Source: Variovorax sp. Sphag1AA
Lineage (GTDB): Bacteria; Pseudomonadota; Gammaproteobacteria; Burkholderiales; Burkholderiaceae_C
DNA: 64,000 bases
Assembly: GCF_014192575.1 (NCBI RefSeq)
Contig: NZ_JACHYC010000005.1
Coordinates: 124,001 to 188,000 of the forward strand
Direction: 5' to 3'
Of this stretch, positions 61,113-64,000 are shown in pieces (within the stretch, counting starts at the first letter, position 1; each line of letters opens with the position of its first letter). The notes under the pieces were generated by a model that saw only the letters and a program-made list of their open reading frames with translations, did no database searches and was not told where the DNA came from. The position numbers were made by a program, and so were the translations under genes.

Positions 61113-62181
61113 GAGCGTGAAACTCCAGGTTGGATGCGTGGGATGACGGAGCCGCCGGAATCGCGCGCCTGGGCGTTGCAGCATCGCGCAACACCAGCCG
61201 CCGCTGCGTCGGGAAGAGTGACCAGCCCCAACGCTGCTGCGCGAATCCCCACAGCCCCTGCTTGAAGAAGATGGTGGTCACGATCGCGAGCAGACCCAGC
61301 CCCAGCAGATACCAGGTGCCGTAGTCGCTCAGGAACTTGTTGAGCGCCCAGAAGATGACCGCACCGACGATCGGCCCTTCGATGCGACCGATGCCGCCGA
61401 TCACCACCATGAAGATCGCGAACGCGGTCCAGTTGACGCTGAAGGCCGCATCGGGGCTGATGCGCAGGTTGCCGACGAAATAGAGCGCACCCGCGAGCCC
61501 CGCGCCAAAAGCAGCGACCACGTACACCGCGAGCTTCATCCGCGCGACGGGGATGCCTTGCGATTCAGCGGCGACTTCGTTGTCGCGGATCGCTAGCAGC
61601 GCCAGCCCACGCTTGCTGCGCAGGAAGAGATAGACCAGCGCAATCGCCGCGACGACGCAAGCCAGCGCCATCCAGTAGGTGACGCTTTCGCGCGTCGCGC
61701 GCTCGATGCCGCGAAGCGCCGTCAGCGTCGTGCCCGAGCCACCACCCACTGCCGACACGTTGGCGAAGCTGAGCCTGAACACTTCGGCGATCACCCAGGT
61801 GCCGATCGCAAAGTACCCGCCCGAAAGCCGGAACGCCACGAATGACACCGGCACCGCGATCAGCCCCGCCGCAAGCGCGCCGAGCGGAATGGCAACGAAG
61901 GGATTGAGCCCGACGAAGTTGCCGAGCATCAGCATCACGTACCCGCCGAACCCGAAGAAGGCCTGCTGCCCGATGCTCACCATGCCGCCATAGCCCGCGA
62001 GCAGGTTCCACATCATCGCGAAGATGAAGTAGCAGGCGATCTCGACGAACTCGCGCATCCAGCTCGATTCGCCCCAGAACGGCAGGCTTGCGGCAAGCAA
62101 CGCGAGCACGAGCCCACCCACGCCCGCCACACGGCTCATCGGCGTGGCGCGCTCGACTGCGAACGGAAGCGACGGCGTCAT
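61096..62181 (-). CDS. ABC transporter permease, LivM type
   Basis: A 361-residue permease with about ten helices: MWNLLAGYGGMVSIGQQAFFGFGGY is the LivM signature and IGGIGRIEGPIVGAVIFWALN the C-terminal one. A LivM needs a LivH and two ATPases, none of which lie beside it here; they may be upstream of the window edge. It sits between a Bug receptor (7 bases upstream) and the dioxygenase. Its C-terminal tail (RDAATPRRAIPAAPSSHASN) is unusually long and low in complexity. Confidence 0.9.
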   Translation of the reverse strand: MTPSLPFAVERATPMSRVAGVGGLVLALLAASLPFWGESSWMREFVEIACYFIFAMMWNLLAGYGGMVSIGQQAFFGFGGYVMLMLGNFVGLNPFVAIPLGALAAGLIAVPVSFVAFRLSGGYFAIGTWVIAEVFRLSFANVSAVGGGSGTTLTALRGIERATRESVTYWMALACVVAAIALVYLFLRSKRGLALLAIRDNEVAAESQGIPVARMKLAVYVVAAFGAGLAGALYFVGNLRISPDAAFSVNWTAFAIFMVVIGGIGRIEGPIVGAVIFWALNKFLSDYGTWYLLGLGLLAIVTTIFFKQGLWGFAQQRWGWSLFPTQRRLVLRDAATPRRAIPAAPSSHASNLEFHAHAKHQ

Positions 62182-62188
62182 GGCGTGC

Positions 62189-63160
62189 TCAATCCAGTTG
62201 CAGGTTGATGCGCTCGGCCACCTTGCCCCAGCGATCGCTCTCGGCGCGCAGGCGTTGCGACGCTTCCTTCGACGTATTCGCGAGCGGGTCGAGATCGAGG
62301 ATGGCAAGGCGCTCGCGCACCTCGGGCGCCGCCATCGCCTTGGCCACTTCGGCCTGCAGTCGATCGATCACCGCTGGCGGCGTCGAGCGCGGCATCGCCA
62401 TCATTTCAGCGAAGGTCGCTTCGTAACCCTTGGCGCCGGCCTCGGCGGCCGTGGGCACCGACGGCTGGCTCGCGAGTCGCTTCGAGCCCGACACGACGAT
62501 CGGCACCAGCTTGCCGTCCTTGATCAACGGGCCCACCACAGGCGATGCGAGGAAGCCGCAAGGCACCGAACCGCCGAGCACATCCTGCATCGCCGGGCCA
62601 GGACCGCGGTAGGCCACGTGCTGCATGTTCGCGCCGGTGGTCGAAAGCAGCATCTCCATCGCCATGTGGCCCGGCACGCCCGGGCCGCCCGAGGCATAGC
62701 TCATCGGTGCCTTCTTCGCGACCGCGAGCAGCTCCGGCAAGGTCTTCACGCCGACGGAGGGATGGCACACCAGTTCCTGACTGAAGCTCGCAAGCTGCGT
62801 CACCGGCACGAAGTCCTCCATCGGCTTGAACGCCAGCTTCTTGTAGAGGTAGGGGTTGATCGTGAACATCGTGTCCGGGCCCACGAGCACAGTATGCGAA
62901 TCGTTGGTCCGCAGCACTTCCTGCATGCCGATGTTGCCGCCCGCACCGGGCTTGTTGTCGACCACCACCGGCTGGCCGAGCGCCTTCTGCAGGCTCGGCT
63001 GGATGAGGCGCGAAATGATGTCACCCGGCGCGCCGGCCGGAAAGGCGACCACGAGGCGCACCGGCTTGGTCGGCCATGCGCCATCGGCGGCCGCGGCGCC
63101 GAGCGGCAGCATCGCGGCACCGGCGAGCGCGGCGGTCAGGGTTCTGGCAATGAATCGCAT
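62189..63160 (-). CDS. Bug/TctC family solute receptor
   Basis: The 323-residue protein has a signal peptide (residues 1-25, ending AAA-DGAW) and the Bug motifs VVAFPAGAPGDIISRLI and KPGAGGNIGMQEVL. Its operon contains an intradiol dioxygenase and a sulfatase, so an aromatic acid or sulfate ester is a reasonable ligand, by inference. It is the fourth Bug protein in the window and, like the others, has no TctA/TctB beside it. Confidence 0.88.
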   Translation of the reverse strand: MRFIARTLTAALAGAAMLPLGAAAADGAWPTKPVRLVVAFPAGAPGDIISRLIQPSLQKALGQPVVVDNKPGAGGNIGMQEVLRTNDSHTVLVGPDTMFTINPYLYKKLAFKPMEDFVPVTQLASFSQELVCHPSVGVKTLPELLAVAKKAPMSYASGGPGVPGHMAMEMLLSTTGANMQHVAYRGPGPAMQDVLGGSVPCGFLASPVVGPLIKDGKLVPIVVSGSKRLASQPSVPTAAEAGAKGYEATFAEMMAMPRSTPPAVIDRLQAEVAKAMAAPEVRERLAILDLDPLANTSKEASQRLRAESDRWGKVAERINLQLD

Positions 63161-63193
63161 GAAGTCTCCGTTGTGTCTGTCTTTTGGCAGCGC

Positions 63194-64000
63194 TCACCAG
63201 GCGCCGATGAGAATGCCGGCGTCTCGCTCGCGCCTGTTCCAGGCCGCGATCGCGGCCGGCGCGATGGTGGGAAAGCGGTGGCGCGCCCGCAGCCAGGCAA
63301 AGAGCCGCGCGAGCATCTGTTCACGCACCGCCGCATGCGCGGGGTCGCGTCCGAGATCGACCAGTTCCTGCGGATCGTTCTCGAGGTCGAAGAGCATCGG
63401 CGGCAAATCTTCGAAGTGCACGAACTTCCAGCGCCTGTCGCGCAGCATCGTCATGTGGCAGCGCTCCACGGGCTGCCCGATCGGTAGACGCACCGTATCG
63501 CGGAAGGCGTAGCTGTTCTCGCAGACGACGAACTCCTTGCCGGATGCCCCCTCGTGCGCGTGGACCAGAGGCAGCAGCGAGGCTCCTTCGAGCCACTGCG
63601 AAGGGCGCTCGATGCCCAGCGATTCGAGCACCGTCGGCACGATGTCGATGCACTCCACCAGCGCATCGCTGGCGGTGCCGCGTGTAGCGTCGGCCTCCAC
63701 GCGCGGATCAGAAACGATCAACGGCACGCGCACGATCGGCTCGTGGAACAGCTCCTTCTCGCCGAGCCAGTGATCGCCCAGATAGTCACCGTGATCGCTC
63801 GTGAAGATCACCAGCGTCTCCCGATCGATGCCCTGCTCGTGCATGAACGCGAACAGGCGTCCGAGCTGGTCGTCGACCTGCTTCACGAGCCCCATGTAGG
63901 TCGGGATCACGGTGCGGCGCACTTCGTCGCGGCTGAAACTCTCGCTCGCTGTGTCGCGACGGAAACCTTCGAGCACCGGATGCGCGCCCTCGCGCTCTGC
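63194..64000 (-). CDS. Sulfatase family protein, C-terminal part
   Basis: The frame stays open to the window edge, so the N-terminal part, with the formylglycine cysteine/serine motif, is missing. About 268 residues are visible: YMGLVKQVDDQLGRLFAFM, TLVIFTSDHGDYLGDHWLGEKELFHEPIVRVPLIV, with the metal ligands D and H of TSDHGD. The pattern fits arylsulfatases and phosphonate monoester hydrolases. The gene is first in this minus-strand run in the window, 33 bases before the Bug receptor, and may provide the phenol cleaved later by the dioxygenase; that link is inferred. Confidence 0.85.
   Translation of the reverse strand, partial: AEREGAHPVLEGFRRDTASESFSRDEVRRTVIPTYMGLVKQVDDQLGRLFAFMHEQGIDRETLVIFTSDHGDYLGDHWLGEKELFHEPIVRVPLIVSDPRVEADATRGTASDALVECIDIVPTVLESLGIERPSQWLEGASLLPLVHAHEGASGKEFVVCENSYAFRDTVRLPIGQPVERCHMTMLRDRRWKFVHFEDLPPMLFDLENDPQELVDLGRDPAHAAVREQMLARLFAWLRARHRFPTIAPAAIAAWNRRERDAGILIGAW

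Overview
The window is GC-rich, tightly packed chromosomal DNA from a betaproteobacterium of the order Burkholderiales. The best fit is Comamonadaceae, probably Variovorax or a close relative; this is inferred from gene content. Pointers are the CtaD/CtaC-CtaG-CtaE oxidase cluster with a cytochrome c domain fused to subunit II, four separate Bug/TctC solute receptors, a CIRCE element before rpoH, and a GC-rich intergenic repeat. I see no tRNA, rRNA, CRISPR array, insertion sequence or prophage gene. No gap without a gene exceeds about 150 bases.

Layout. 1-3.5 kb: end of an amidase gene, a LysR regulator divergent from a tautomerase, and a TPR protein. 3.5-8.7 kb: a complete D-glucarate catabolic operon (tctC-type receptor, gudD, garL-like aldolase, garR) behind a LacI regulator. 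Three copies of one 12-bp operator link the regulator and operon. 8.7-17.3 kb: a phosphatase and a hydrolase, then a long minus-strand run of two M16 peptidases (one active, one lacking its zinc motif), rsmD, coaD, 5-oxoprolinase pxpB-pxpC-pxpA and pcp. 17.3-21.1 kb: ftsY, an Mpo1-like protein, rpoH and an AlkD-like repeat protein. 21.1-31 kb: the cytochrome c oxidase locus with structural subunits, heme A synthesis, copper chaperones, Surf1 and several very small membrane proteins. 31-37 kb: housekeeping genes (BioC-like methyltransferase, comF, trmL, MaoC, ParA-like) and a KefG/KefC potassium efflux pair.

36.9-50.4 kb is the most distinctive part, a hydroxycinnamate (ferulate/p-coumarate) uptake and degradation locus. 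It holds an amidohydrolase, divergent from an enoyl-CoA hydratase, feruloyl-CoA synthase, a short-chain dehydrogenase, a branched-chain-type ABC transporter with a permease-ATPase fusion, a tannase/feruloyl esterase lipoprotein, an acyl-CoA dehydrogenase and a MarR regulator. A perfect 7-bp inverted repeat fills the spacer of the predicted main promoter. There is no aldehyde dehydrogenase, which favours a CoA-dependent beta-oxidative route over the vanillin route.

50.4-58.4 kb: two unknown small genes, a TauE exporter and an ornithine cyclodeaminase homologue, then the end of the beta-ketoadipate pathway (pcaI, pcaJ, pcaF and a coupled Bug receptor) divergent from an IclR regulator with a three-repeat operator, and another Bug receptor. 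58.5-64 kb: a ribokinase-family kinase, a UbiE-like methyltransferase, an intradiol dioxygenase, a LivM-type permease, a fourth Bug receptor and a sulfatase cut by the window edge. As a whole the window describes a soil or plant-associated heterotroph using plant-derived sugar acids and aromatics, with the aromatic routes converging on beta-ketoadipate.
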